Position numbers and translations under genes: made by a program. Positions 40,801-52,101 of a stretch of DNA of 64,000 bases are shown here, one piece after another; the first letter of the stretch is position 1, and each line of letters opens with the position of its first letter. The notes below the pieces were generated by a model. It worked only from the letters and a program-made list of their open reading frames with translations, was not told where the DNA came from and searched no databases. The stretch comes from Petrolisthes cinctipes (Eukaryota > Arthropoda > Malacostraca > Decapoda > Porcellanidae), in assembly GCA_033782935.1 (NCBI GenBank), contig JAWQEG010001306.1:1922001-1986000 (forward strand), in the 5' to 3' direction.

Positions 40801-41256
40801 CCCCCCCCCAACGAAAACCGCCTTGACGTGGTGGGGGGGCTTGCGTGTCTCTAAGACCTGACGAGCTAGACTAGAGGGGGCTCCGGCCCCCGCTCTGCCC
40901 CGATTTCGGGGAGAGAGGGCTTCCCATGCTGGTAAGGTCGCCAGTGAGAGACCAGACTAAATGGTTCCCATGCATTAGGCTGCCAGTACGGGCCAACTGC
41001 GCTGCCCTCCGGAGGGACTGCCATCTAGGGGCCGTCCTATGTTGTATGGTTGGGTGTCTGGACCGGGAGATGTTGTGGAAGGGGGTCTCAGCACCATCGT
41101 GGACAAACTTTCGAGCCATTGGGGCTGCTTTTTAAAACGAGTGGCGCCGTGGGGGAAGAGGTACCCAGCCCACGGCAACCAGCGCTCAGTCCACTCATCT
41201 GCCCGGTAGGTAGTAGCTCTTGGCTCCTGGGGCCAAAAACACTAAACCAATGATAT
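40801..41256 (+). other. LINE Q 5' UTR
   Basis: It starts with a C-run and the block ACCGCCTTGACGTGGTGG. GC-rich, about 450 bp, it presumably holds the internal promoter. I found no clear ribozyme fold. Confidence 0.5.
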
Positions 41257-43277
41257 ATGGATACAGAAAAGCCCCAATCTCTTCCTCGAGCGGTGGTCGA
41301 CCAGGCCCTCGAGACGTCACTCTCTGGTCGTGGTAAGATGCAGAAAGCTGCAAATAAGAGTAGACATAGCAGGTCGGGTGTTGTGTCGAAGAACCCTGTT
41401 AGCGATTTGGACACGTTAATGTTAACGAATGTACTCGCATCCTTTACGTATGGCGCTATCCACTCCATTTTTAAGTGTTTTGGAGTAGTCCTCCGAATCC
41501 GAATCACATATGACAGTGATTGTAGGTCTAATCGGTGCTATATTACTTTCAATACAAATGCTGCTGCCAAAGCAGCATTTGTCAAAAGATTCTCTGACGG
41601 TGGGGGATACTCATTGTAAAGTTCAGATGATGCGGCCCATCAATGTAGTTGACAGTGACAATGACTACTGCCCTAATATATTTGATGACTCTGCAGAGCA
41701 TGTCCCAAAGGAACGTCGGGTTCCTACACCCTTTTGGTTTGTGGCTTACTACAGGGAGGGACGTGGTAACCTTATCCATGCTTCCCGGTATCTGGAGAAA
41801 GAAATTGGATTTTTACCAATGGGCCACATAAAGAAATATGGTAAGGGCGTTTTAATCAGAGCCAAAGATCTAACACAGGCCATGATGCTCCTCAATCTCC
41901 CCTGTCCTTCTGATAGCATGTTTGAATCTATTAAACCACATCGAACATTTAATTATAGCAAGGGGCGTATATATAATGAGGACCTGTATGAATTCTCAGA
42001 AGAGGACATTCTCGCTATGTGCCCAGACAGTGTCCAACGAGTAACGAAGATGAAAGGCAGTAAAAATATGATCATCCTCACTTTCTATGGCTCGCATATC
42101 CCAGATCGCATTAACATTAACCCCACCTCATTTGAGGTGAAGCCTTTTGTTGAGCGTCCCCTACAGTGTTTCTGTTGTTATGAGTTTGGTCATGGGAAGA
42201 GGAACTGCAACAACCGTTCCCGGTGTGGTAATTGTTCTGCTCTTGACTCACATCTTACTTCTGAGTGTCGGTCAGAGAGTTACTGTTTTTACTGCAGAGA
42301 TGCTCACCCCTTGCGTTCTCGCCAATGTAAGATGTACCTACTTGAGCAGGATATCCTCCACTTGGCTAATACTCAATTCATTAGCATAGGTAGTGCCAGA
42401 CGGCAACTCAACTTCAGGCGACAGAAGGATGGTGGTGTGAAGACATACGCCTCCTCCCTTCGCCCTAAATTGGTTGCAGTACCCTCTCAACCCTCTCAAG
42501 AGGCAGCTGCTTTTTGCTCTAGGGAGAACGTTTCTAAGGTTACTCTATATAATAGTTTCTCTGTCTTGGAAACTTTATCAGACACTCATTCTGGTGACCC
42601 TTCAACTTATGACAATTCTCAGACTTTAGCTAAAGGTGTCCATGTGGTAGAGGTTCACGCTGCCACACGCTCTCCCAAAAGGAAACTTAAGTCACCTAAA
42701 CTGCCACAGAGACGCCTTCGTGGTTCCTCTGAGGCACTTGAATCTATAGATGTTCCACCTTGTGAGGCAACCATCTCTGTGGACTCATCCATAGTTTCCT
42801 CTCAATTTCACCAGAAGCGTTCTCGTGGCTCTGATGAATCTCTTGATTCAACAGAAGTTCCTCCGTGCAAGCTTCCTTCGGGATCATCAGAGAGGCGTGA
42901 AGTTAATGTGGATGCCACGGATGTTGTGACTTCAAAAGATTTCTCTTCCGCTTGAGCAAAGGAGTGATTCTACCACCTGTATTATGGATGTTGATGTATC
43001 TGCCTGTGTCAGTGATATCACTGTTGTACAGGACAAACCCAATGTAATTGTTTCAACGAATATCCCATCTCATATACCTTCATCTTCTTCTAACACATCA
43101 GATGCTTCAGGGACTCGTCTACGGGTCCCAATTACTGCCCCAAGTACTACTCCTCGGGTTCGCTCTTCTTCTAGTGGCCCAGGATTAGACAAATCTTATT
43201 GTTTGAGTAAACCCTCAGGTCGAGGTGGTAGTGGGAAGTACCTCCGTGAGACTTCCCAAAAATCAGTACTAAAGTAA
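41257..43277 (+). pseudogene. LINE Q ORF1 (RRM and three zinc knuckles), two frameshifts
   Basis: The first frame (41257-41619) starts MDTEKPQSLP and contains an RRM-like fold (CFGVVLRIRITYD and CYITFNTNAAAKAAF). A one-base gain in a G-run near 41603 shifts the frame. The second frame continues to 42955 with CFCCYEFGHGKRNC, CGNCSALDSHLTSEC and CFYCRDAHPLRSRQC, then a repeated RGS-E/D-S-L-E/D-S tail motif. A second shift near 42945 leads into the last frame, which ends at SVLK (43277). It overlaps the ORF2 start. Confidence 0.8.
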
Positions 43278-43596
43278 CACCGTTCAAGGTCCTTCAGTGG
43301 AATTGCCGTGGCTTGCGTGCTTCTTGGGAGAAACTGCGCGTTCTTCTCTCTAGCTTCTCTCCTGCATGTGTTTCTCTCCAAGAGACAATGCTTGGGGACT
43401 ACATTACTGCCAGTCCTCCAGCATACTCAGCATTTTATTCCAATTCATTTGAAGGGCAGGGTCATCATGGTGGCTCTGCCATCCTAGTTCGCAGAGATAT
43501 TCCATGCACGAGCCTGGAGCTTGACACTCCGCTCCAGGCTGTTGCAGTTAAGGTTTTTATGGACCGCCCGTACACACTGTGCAGTCTATACCTTCC
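43278..43596 (+). pseudogene. LINE Q ORF2 start: endonuclease N-terminus
   Basis: It contains KVLQWNCRGLRASWEKL, SLQETML (catalytic Glu) and the ILVRRDI region, and stops at SLYLP, where the LTR element inserted after CTTCC (43592-43596). The frame resumes at 52102. Confidence 0.85.
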
Positions 43597-44361
43597 TGTA
43601 ACAAACCCAAAGTTCTGATAGGGTACAATAGTATGAATTCCCTTAAGGATGGCCCCGAAAGAGTCTAGAGGGGAACTTAGAGTTGTATATAAAGACTGAA
43701 TATGAATTAGAGATTTCAGTGATGTGAAACGGTGTTCCGTTTATCAAGTTTCCTCATTTAAGGTGCATTGTTATTCTCCCCTTATATAGTTTAGGCCCTA
43801 AATTATAGGAAAGAATTGAAAAGACTTCAAAGATTTTAAACAATTAAATTCAGACAACACATATGATTAATATTATATTACCACTGCCACCACCAAGAAA
43901 GTTTACTATACACTATAACACAAAACGAATTACTGGTAGGTTCATAAAAAACATACAAACATTAAAGAAACAAAATAAATACAAAAAAAGAAACAATAAA
44001 ATTAAAAGTTAAATATTTGTATATTCACGATATTCTTTTTCCCATGCTAAGATGTGGGAAGATAGTAGTAATGATCGGTCACCACACAGTGAGAGAGAGT
44101 AGATTCCTGGGGAAACCGACACTTGGATGGACTTAGTTGATACTGACTCTCTTGGCTTCTCCTCAGCCAGACATTACCTCGGTACACAAATATAACTGGA
44201 GTGATAACTCCCAAGAAACTACTCTCCCTCTGTCGACTGTAGGTGGAATTTGGGTTTCGAAACACTTTGGGGGAAGGTAGTAGAGGTCACGGGTTCGAAT
44301 AACCTTCCCCTTGTTGACCTCGAGATGAAACTGCTGGGGTCGAGACCACGAGTCCGTAACA
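43597..44361 (-). repeat. 3' LTR (765 bp)
   Basis: It runs TGTAACAAACCC ... GAGTCCGTAACA on the plus strand and matches 51350-52096. It has an 18-bp stretch near 43935 absent from the other LTR. Confidence 0.92.
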
Positions 44362-44372
44362 CCTCCTTCCTT
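44362..44372 (-). promoter_or_regulatory. Polypurine tract
   Basis: AAGGAAGGAGG on the minus strand directly abuts the 3' LTR, the expected plus-strand primer position. Confidence 0.8.
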
Positions 44373-44398
44373 AAGACCTCGAAAGGGGACTGAAGAGG

Positions 44399-44776
44399 TT
44401 AAGATGATTGTTGTATGGTCTCGGCTGAAGGAGGTAGGTCTCGAGACAAGTCGTCTGCCATGCGGTTGTCCACACCTCGAATGTGTTTAATATTGAGGTG
44501 GTATTCTTGGAGCTTCAGTGCCCACCGCAGGAGTCGTTGGTTGGTGTTTTTCATCTTTTGAAGGAAGGTTAGAGGGTTATGGTCGGTGTGCACTATGACT
44601 GGTGGATCATGCTGTGGTAGATAGCACTCAAATTTCTTGATGGCCGATACCAACGCCAACAACTCTTTTTCTATGGTGGAGTAGTTGCGTTGGTGCTTAT
44701 TCAGTTTGCCCGAGTAGTAGGAGACAGGATGTAGGATGCCAGTCTCCTTGTCTGGCTGTAGAAGTATGGCTCCCAC
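44399..44776 (-). pseudogene. RNase H of the Gmr1-like element, N-terminal part missing
   Basis: The frame begins GAILLQPDKE and includes YSTIEKELLALV (Glu), VHTDHNPLTFL (Asp) and the RGVDNRMADDLSR end (Asp). The segment normally carrying the first catalytic Asp is absent; a short deletion joins the preceding linker to GAILL. The stop lies 27 bases before the polypurine tract, so nothing coding follows RNase H. Confidence 0.8.
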
Positions 44777-44820
44777 TACAACCCCTTCAACTTGTTAAAG
44801 GCTTCAGTACAGGTGGGAGT

Positions 44821-45771
44821 TCAGATGAATTTTTTCTTTGAACTGGTGAGGTCTGTGAGGGGCGCTGATACTGCTGCGAAGTTGGGACAGAAGCGACGGT
44901 AGAACCCACACATCCCGAGGAACCGCATCAACGACTTGCTGTCCCCTGGCTTCGGAAAGGTAGAGATTGCTTCCACGTTAGCATCCTTTGGACGGGCCAC
45001 TCCTTGACCCACCACATGGCCCAGGTAGGTCACGGTTCCTCGACCGAAGCAGGACTTGGCAAGGTTGATTGTGAAGCCTGTAGCTGCCAGACGCTTCAAC
45101 AGCTCCTCCAGCCTGGATAGATGATCATCCCACAAATCTGAAGTTACCACGATGTCATCTAAATATGTTTGTACACCACATAAATTTTGAACTGTACATG
45201 ACATGGCCCTCTGAAAGGTAGCTGGAGCATTCATCATACCAAAAGGCATAACTAAATATTGAAACAGTCCAAACGGGGTGATGAAAGCCGAGATGGTTTT
45301 GGCTCTATCTGTCATCCCAATTTGATAGTACCCCTTTTGCAAGTCGATGGTTGTTACTAGTTTAGCAGCCCCGACTGTGTCTATTAGATCATCTATCCTT
45401 GGTAAGGGAAAGGCATCAGGGACTGTCACAGAATTGACTTTTCTGTAGTCAGTACATAGTCTAGTACTACCATCAGGTTTTGGGACTAATAGAGAGGGTG
45501 ATGCCCAAGGGGAATGGCTAGGTTCTATAAGTGAATTCTCCAACATATAGTCAATTTCCTTTCTCATGATTGCTTGCTTTTGAGAGTTGAGTCTGTACGG
45601 GGATTGTTTAATAGGGAATATGTCTGTTGACCTTAGGACTACATCATGAACGTGAGTGTTACAAAATCCAGGAACATCTGAGGTGACTGATGAATATTTC
45701 CCAAATAACATCTTAAGATCCTCTCTCTGGGATGGAGATAAGTCAGCTAGATATTGATCTAATTTCCCCAA
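44821..45771 (-). pseudogene. Reverse transcriptase of the Gmr1-like element
   Basis: It starts GKLDQYLADLSPSQRE. RT motifs: LVPKPDGSTRLCTDYRKVN, VTTIDLQKGYYQI (Asp), MPFGMMNAPATFQR and YLDDIVV (45154-45165), then FLGMCGFYRRFCPNF. A TGA ends the frame in the connection to RNase H. The frame leading in from the inverted-repeat element is shifted. The HVHDVVLRS and QSPYRLN segment before motif 1 resembles the Gmr1-type RT start known from fish elements. Confidence 0.85.
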
Positions 45772-45867
45772 AATTTCACTACAACCTCGGTCTCCCCACA
45801 GAGTTCTCTATTTTGTGACACCGCCGGTTTTGGTATTGCTAAAACTGGTACCTTACATGTAACTAAT

Positions 45868-47049
45868 AACGCTTTCAGGGCCCGTGTCGCACTGTTTTTC
45901 GGGAATAACTCTGTAACTAAAAGTTGGATCAGTATGATGTTTTGCCACGGGTTATTTCACACCTTCCGCTAATTTTTGACACTATAATGGATTACCAAAA
46001 GTGAATAATTAAGGCACTTGTCCCCGAGAAATGCGTCATTTTTATGAAATTTAACACTGGGATACGAACGATCATAGTGTGACGTATATACCACGTCAGT
46101 CCATAGGCTCCACCCATCCCCTTCTTTCTCTCCCCCACCCTACTCTCTCTCTCTCTCTGGTCTCGAAACTTTATTCGAAAATACACCACGGTCACAAGCT
46201 TTGTCATATATATAAATATATTGGAAGCATTTATTATGTGTATTGGTAAACTATTATCTGATGGTGTCACTGACAGATCCAGCTGGGCGGACGTAGGGTT
46301 AATTATTATTACAACACATATTTAAATACTGAAGCTTTATTTCATGTGAGACAAACTGGTTTTGGTTCTGATGCAGTATTCGAAAATCGTGTTTCTCACA
46401 TGAATGAATGTATCATTATTTGGAGATATGTGTTGTAATATTAAATTGTTGTTGTAATATGTCCATAATGTTTATAACATGTTACTCATTATCAATATAT
46501 TACGTTTACTTACATGATATTTATTAGGGAACAATTAAACCCGCCTATTGACAAATTATAATTGGGTTTGTTTCGCCCGAGCAGGCGACTGAATTTCGGT
46601 TTAATTCATAGCTGTTACCAGATACAACACCAGGATATTGGTGGATGAGGTGGCCTCGAGTCATCTGTGTGCAACTGTACATAGAGTACAGACGCATGAC
46701 AAAAGCGTTCCTACAGCCACGTGGACAATGTAACCTTCGTCATGACGGACACCGTTGGCTCTCACACAGCATCTGACTGTGTGTAAAGCACTTCGTCCAT
46801 GTGTACCCATTTCACACGAATGAAACACACCACTCCTGAATTCCAACAAAGCATTGCTATCCCGTCAAGCACTGGCGTTATCGTACACAACTCTACCATA
46901 TATAGCCTATATCCTCGCTGTTATATATCACTATATGATAAAAAGTGATAACAATAACATTAAAACATAATGCGTGCTAGCATTATATACTTATACATAT
47001 TTTTAGGACTAAAACTTGTGACCGTGTTGTAATTTCGAACAAAGTTTCG

Positions 47050-47087
<38 letters not shown>

Positions 47088-47360
47088 GGTGGGGGGGGGG
47101 GGGGAAGGGGATGGGTGGAGCCTGTGGACTGACGTGGTATATACGTCACACTATGATCGTTCGTATCCCAGTGTTAAATTTCATAAAAATTACGCATTTC
47201 TCGGGGACAAGTGCCTTAATTATTCACTTTTGGTAATCCATTATAGTGCCAAAAATTAGCGGAAGGTGTGAAATAACCCGTGGCAAAACATCATACTGAT
47301 CCAACCTTTAGTTACAGAGTTATTCCCGAAAAACAGTGCGACACGGGCCCTGAAAGCGTT
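45868..47360. mobile_element. Inverted-repeat DNA element (1.49 kb) inside the LTR retrotransposon
   Basis: Arms 45868-46202 and 47013-47360 are inverted repeats, starting AACGCTTTCAGGGCCCGTG and containing a (CT)n / (AG)n tract of different length in each arm. The interior has no transposase. Flanks read ACTAAT and AGTAGT, so a clean target duplication is not resolved. It is the youngest layer at this nest. Confidence 0.8.
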
Positions 47361-49375
47361 AGTAGTACTGGGGTATTCTCCTCTAGGGGTCTTTCTACGT
47401 ATGCCTTCATCTGGTTTATGTGAACAAGGCATTTGTCCTTCCTTCTGTCAGGTGTGTGGACCACATAATTTAAACTAGTTAATTTCTCAGAAACAATGTA
47501 GGGTCCACTATACTTACTCTTTAAAGCATGACCAGGAATAGGCAAGAAATGAAGAACTTTGTCTCCAGGATTAAAAGTGCGACTTTCAGACTTCACATCA
47601 TAGCGGGATTTCATTTTCCTTTGGCTCTTCTCAAGATTAGCTAGGGCGAGTTCTCTTACCTTGGACAAAGTTAGTTTTAAGGTATTGACATATTCTGTAA
47701 CTGTACGGGAAGAATGATCTGATACTTCGTTGAACCATGAATCTTTTAAAACCTTTAGTGGTCCTCTGATTTGACGTCCATATAGTAACTCAAATGGAGA
47801 GTACCCTAGTGACTCCTGAGGACACTCTCTAATGGCAAACAATATCCAATCTATATTGGTATCCCACTCTTTTTCAGTCTGGAAGCAGAACTTCTTAATC
47901 ATGGATCTCAAAGTTTGATGATGGCGTTCTAGAAAACCCTGGGGCTGAGGTCTGTAAGCTGTTGATACCTTCTTATTCACTTCCAGCTCTACCATGACAG
48001 ACTTCATTAAATTACTAGTGAAGTTTGACCCCTGGTCACTCTGGATTTCCTGAGGAATACCAACCTTTGTAAAAAGATGTAATAAATGTGACACAATATT
48101 CTTAGCCTTGATGTTGCGTAAAGGGAAAGCCTCGGGATACCTAGTAGCTGCACACATCACCGTGAGCAGATACTGGTTCCCCTTCGTTGTCTTTGGTAGT
48201 GGTCCCACACAATCAATTACTATTTTCTCAAATGGCTCGGAGGTGACAGGGATAGGAGCAAGTGGCGCGTTAGGGACAGTTTCGTTAGGTTTCCCTACTA
48301 GTTGACAAGTATGACATGATTTCACAAACTGGTTGACGTCTCGCTTTATATTAGGCCAAAATAAATTATTAAAAAGTTTTCGGTAGGTATTTCTCTGACC
48401 CAGATGACCAGAAATCCCTTCATGAGCTAATTCCATTACAGATGAACGGATGGATGAAGGAATGATTACTTGGGTTATCGTAGACCAGGTGGCTGAATTA
48501 GGCCTATCCAAAGGGTGGTAACTACGCATGAGTACCCCTTTATTATAGAAAACATTAGGATTCTTACCATTTATGGGCTTGTCATCTGCAATGTGCCTTA
48601 GCTTGGCCAGAGAGGGATCTTCCTCCTGAGCCCTTATAAGGTTTTCCCTATTCATGACCTGGGAGAACAAGGTGTCCCGATGTGAGAGTGAAGGAGAGTC
48701 AACGGCCACTGAAACAGTCTTTGAACGTGTAACCACACAAACAGGAAAAAGGTGTGGTTTCTCTTGGTCTAATTTTGCCGCGGGACTCTCATTCACAGGC
48801 TTTTCCCTCACTACCACATCAGGAATCATTCCATGCCCAGCCAAGTCATTTCCTAAAAGGAAGGTTACCCCAGGGATTGGAAGATCCGTCTCTAGGACAG
48901 CTACTCTAACTGGGCCCTGTATCAGCTCACTCTGTACATGGATGTCGGCCATACCTGCTGTAGGAGTACAATTGAGGGACTTAAGAATAATTATCTCCCC
49001 AGTGTAGTGGTTCTCTACTGAAGGCAAGGCCTTCTTACACAATAGGCTTTGAGCTGACCCAGTGTCTCTTAGTATGGTAACAGGATATGTTTGTGTGTTG
49101 CCAGGAAGTGAAACTGTTCCAGTCACTTTGAAAGCAGAGAATGGATCAGAAGTGAGGGAGTTTGTCTGGATACAGGTTACAGGTTTCTCTGATTGTGTTG
49201 GTTTTTGCACAGTGGCAAGGGTAAGTTTGTATGTAGAGGATGTTTTACACTTTGGATGGGTACAGTGCAAGATGTTATGTCCTGGTTGTTTACAATATGA
49301 ACAAAATTCTTCACTTTTATCCTGTTTATAATTAGGTTTCTTAGAGTTAATAGCTGGAGGTGTGACCACAGACAC
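47340..49375 (-). pseudogene. Gag zinc knuckle, protease and integrase of the Gmr1-like element
   Basis: Order on the minus strand: zinc knuckle CSYCKQPGHNILHC (residues ~22-35), retropepsin-like LRDTGSAQSLL (~104), then integrase with HEGISGHLG..CHTC zinc motif, catalytic VIDCVGPLP (Asp), SDQGSNFTS (Asp) and GFLERHHQ (Glu), and a GPY/F module (YSGPYIV) near the end. The frame then enters the inverted-repeat element at 47360. Integrase precedes RT here. A one-base difference in an A-run separates this frame from gag. Confidence 0.88.
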
Positions 49376-49385
49376 AGGGTTATAG

Positions 49386-50519
49386 CTAGGAGAATTTCAC
49401 ATAAGGGTTTTTTGGTTTATCACGGTTTGGTAAACTTCTATGAATTAGAGCATAGCTGTCAGCTAACTGGGCTGTCTTAATGAGGTCAGCCCCTCCCTTC
49501 TCTTCTATATACAACAAAATATTGAGTGGCAATCTACGCTTCCATTCCTCAAGAACTATAAGATTAACTAGGTCAGAGAAGGTAGAGATATTAGTAGCTG
49601 ACAGCCATTTCTTTAGCATCCTTAGTTTGTCCATGGCAAACTCTAAAAATGTGTGTTTGTCTGGTTTAACATAGTTTCTGAAGGTCCTACGATACTGATC
49701 AGGAGTGATTTCGGAGGCATCAAGAATAGCTTGTTTCACAAAGTCATAGTCATCTGTATCCTCAAGGTGATTGAAAGTTTTCTGGGCTTTCCCTACTAGT
49801 TTGGGCTGTAAGAGCCAGGGCCATTCCTCTTTCGGCCATTTTGGGTGATTTGCTGTTCTTTCAAACGTGGCAAAAGATCTCTCTGGATCACTTTCTTCAA
49901 ATATAGGAACTAAAGTGATGTTTTTAGATAAATTGAATGATTTCTCTCTCTGTAACCTCAATTCTTCCACTTTGAGCTGAGTGGATTCTTCTAATTGTTG
50001 AATTTTAGCAATTTCTATCTGTCTGTCTTTCCCCTTTTCTTCTAACTCCAGTCTTTTTAATTCGCGATCCCCTTCTAACGCCAGTCTTTTAAATTCGCGA
50101 TCTCTTTCTCTCTCCTTAAGTTCTAACTGAAGCTTCTCTCGCTCAAATTCTAGCCTAGCTTCCGACCAAGGTTCGGGACATGGGTTTTTCTCCTGATATT
50201 GAGGGACATCCTCGGAGATTTGGGAGTCACTCCCATGACAGCTTAAGGGAGTACACACAGCTACAGCTTCCTCAGGCAAAAGGTTCCTTTTAGTTAGTTG
50301 CTGTATTACAAGATTTTTTAACATCTCCTTAGTGTGTGAACTCTCGTAAGTTATATCAAAATAGTAAGCCACAAACTTCCAATCATCTTTGGAGATGATT
50401 CGACCTTGAAGATTTTGTAAAGAAGGTTCTGAACAAAACTGTTTTGCATCAAATCTGATAAACATGGTTATGGTTAGTGAAAGGTTGGACGGGAAGATTA
50501 CCGCTATGTTTACAAGCAC
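49386..50519 (-). CDS. Gag of the Gmr1-like element with SCAN-like capsid region
   Basis: The probable start is the Met at 50465 (MFIRFDAKQF), as the 18 codons before it look like leader. Residues ~120-190 form a strongly charged coiled coil (ERERDREFKRL and similar). The C-terminal 100 residues, with QYRRTFRNYV, LVNLIVLEEW and LPLNILLYI, resemble the SCAN domain. SCAN is thought to derive from the capsid of Gmr1-like gypsy elements, so this supports the classification. The knuckle lies in the next, shifted frame. Confidence 0.8.
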   Translation of the reverse strand: MLVNIAVIFPSNLSLTITMFIRFDAKQFCSEPSLQNLQGRIISKDDWKFVAYYFDITYESSHTKEMLKNLVIQQLTKRNLLPEEAVAVCTPLSCHGSDSQISEDVPQYQEKNPCPEPWSEARLEFEREKLQLELKERERDREFKRLALEGDRELKRLELEEKGKDRQIEIAKIQQLEESTQLKVEELRLQREKSFNLSKNITLVPIFEESDPERSFATFERTANHPKWPKEEWPWLLQPKLVGKAQKTFNHLEDTDDYDFVKQAILDASEITPDQYRRTFRNYVKPDKHTFLEFAMDKLRMLKKWLSATNISTFSDLVNLIVLEEWKRRLPLNILLYIEEKGGADLIKTAQLADSYALIHRSLPNRDKPKNPYVKFS

Positions 50520-51329
50520 AGCGGAGATATGAGTAGTCTTTACTTTATAGACTATGAGTAATATGATTGATATACACTGGCTATATAGTCGGATGGAGCA
50601 GAAATTAATGCAAACCCCACCTTACCATCAACAAATGCATAACAATGACCAGGGAGAACCCTAGTAGAGACGTGTTACATATGAACCAGGCTTTGATACC
50701 AACATCTCCCGTAAAAATAATTAGTATAAGTGAATGATGACAGACATGATCCTGACCCAATGTGAACACGTGAAACACAACTCCGATACTCTATACTAAA
50801 GGAAGAAGGTTTAATATGTGTGCACAAGAAGACCCCACTTCTAGTAAATAGTATGATGGATGTTGCGTGTTTGGTCTAATATGGTTTAATTTCCCATAAA
50901 AGACAATATATGAGGGGCATTCCTACTCTGAAGATTAATATCTGATGAGGTGACTCAGGTGGATGCCTGATGTGCGAATTGTGCCAATTTCGTCACAAAA
51001 GAGGATTATCAAATGATATGAAGATAGCTTGATACTCAATGCCCACCACTGTCTGCCTAGTGTTAATGAGCATGAATGAGTATGAGACGAGTGACTAAGT
51101 CCATCCGGTAAACCACTCACTTCCCAAATCCGAACAATGTATTACTACCCTAGTTTACACAAACCACATAAAAGTATGGAATGTAAATTTAAGTATGAAG
51201 AGCAAAACTACATTAGATAAAGATATCGTGATTTTTTAATTTAGATAATTACTTATATGAAATTCACTATAATTCAAGGCCCAAGTTGATCAAAAGAGAG
51301 AAATACAATACACCACCAAGTTCTAAAAG

Positions 51330-51347
51330 CTCCCGGACAGGCCCCCA
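51330..51347 (-). promoter_or_regulatory. Primer-binding site, tRNA-Pro type
   Basis: TGGGGGCCTGTCCGGGAG on the minus strand starts two bases inside the 5' LTR. It differs at three of 18 positions from the proline-tRNA primer site used by many retroelements. Confidence 0.7.
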
Positions 51348-51349
51348 CA

Positions 51350-52096
51350 TGTAACAAACCCCTTAGTTCTGATAGGGTACAATAGTATGAATTCCCTTAA
51401 GGATGGCCCCGAAAGAGTCTAGAGGGGAACTTAGAGTTGTATATAAAGACTGAATATGAATTAGAGATTTCAGTGATGTGAAACGGTGTTCCGTTTATTA
51501 AGTTTCCTCATTTAAGGTGCATTGTTATTCTCCCCTTATATAGTTCAGGCCCTAAATTATAGGAAAGAATTGAAAAGACTTTAAAGATTTTAAACAATTA
51601 AATTCAGACAACACATATGATTAATATTATATTACCACTGCCACCACCAAGAAAGTTTACTATACACTATAACACAAAACGAAAAACATACAAACATTAA
51701 TGAAACAAAATAAATACAAAAAAAGAAACAATAAAATTAAAAGTTAAATATTTGTATATTCACGATATCCTTTTTCCCATGCTAAGATGTGGGAAGATAG
51801 TAGTAATGGTCGGTCACCACATAGTGAGAGAGAGTAGATTCCTGGGGAAACCGACACTTGAATGGACTTAGTTGATACTGACTCTCTTGGCTTCTCCTCA
51901 GCCAGACATTACCTCGGTACACAAATATAACCGGAGTGGTAACTCCCAAGAAACTACTCTCCCTCTGTCGACTGTAGGTGGAATTTGGGTTTCGAAACAC
52001 TTTGGGGGAAGGTAGTAGAGGTCAAGAGTTCGAATAACCTTCCCCTTGTTGACCTCGAGATGGAACTGCTGGGGTCGAGACCACGAGTCCGTAACA
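51350..52096 (-). repeat. 5' LTR (747 bp)
   Basis: It matches 43597-44361 with roughly 15 substitutions and the 18-bp indel. It is preceded internally by the primer-binding site and followed by the CTTCC duplication. Confidence 0.92.
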
Positions 52097-52101
52097 CTTC
52101 C

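Larger units (their letters stand above)
43597..52096 (-). mobile_element. Ty3/gypsy LTR retrotransposon of Gmr1-like domain order
   Basis: It has two LTRs (TG...CA), CTTCC target duplications (43592-43596, 52097-52101), a primer-binding site and a polypurine tract. On the minus strand the order is gag, protease, integrase, then reverse transcriptase and RNase H right before the 3' LTR. Integrase has the GPY/F module typical of Ty3/gypsy, and gag has a SCAN-like region. This order, unusual for gypsy, defines the Gmr1 group, first described from deuterostomes. LTRs differ at roughly 15 sites plus an 18-bp indel, so the copy is old. A 1.49-kb inverted-repeat element sits between integrase and RT. 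Confidence 0.85.

Noticed and set aside
40801..40880. Possible hammerhead or HDV-like ribozyme at the LINE Q 5' end
   Set aside because: A CTGACGAG word and a GAAA word exist, but the required stems and order do not fit.
41088..41507. Minus-strand frame opposite the LINE Q 5' UTR and ORF1
   Set aside because: Overlaps the real ORF1 start on the other strand and has no recognisable features.
47056..47105. Functional regulatory AG/G tract
   Set aside because: Simple-sequence expansion in one arm of an inverted-repeat element; the other arm has a much shorter tract.
43597..52096. Integrase-first order caused by two unrelated gypsy pieces
   Set aside because: Both parts lie between matched LTRs with primer site and polypurine tract in the right places, and RNase H abuts the polypurine tract.
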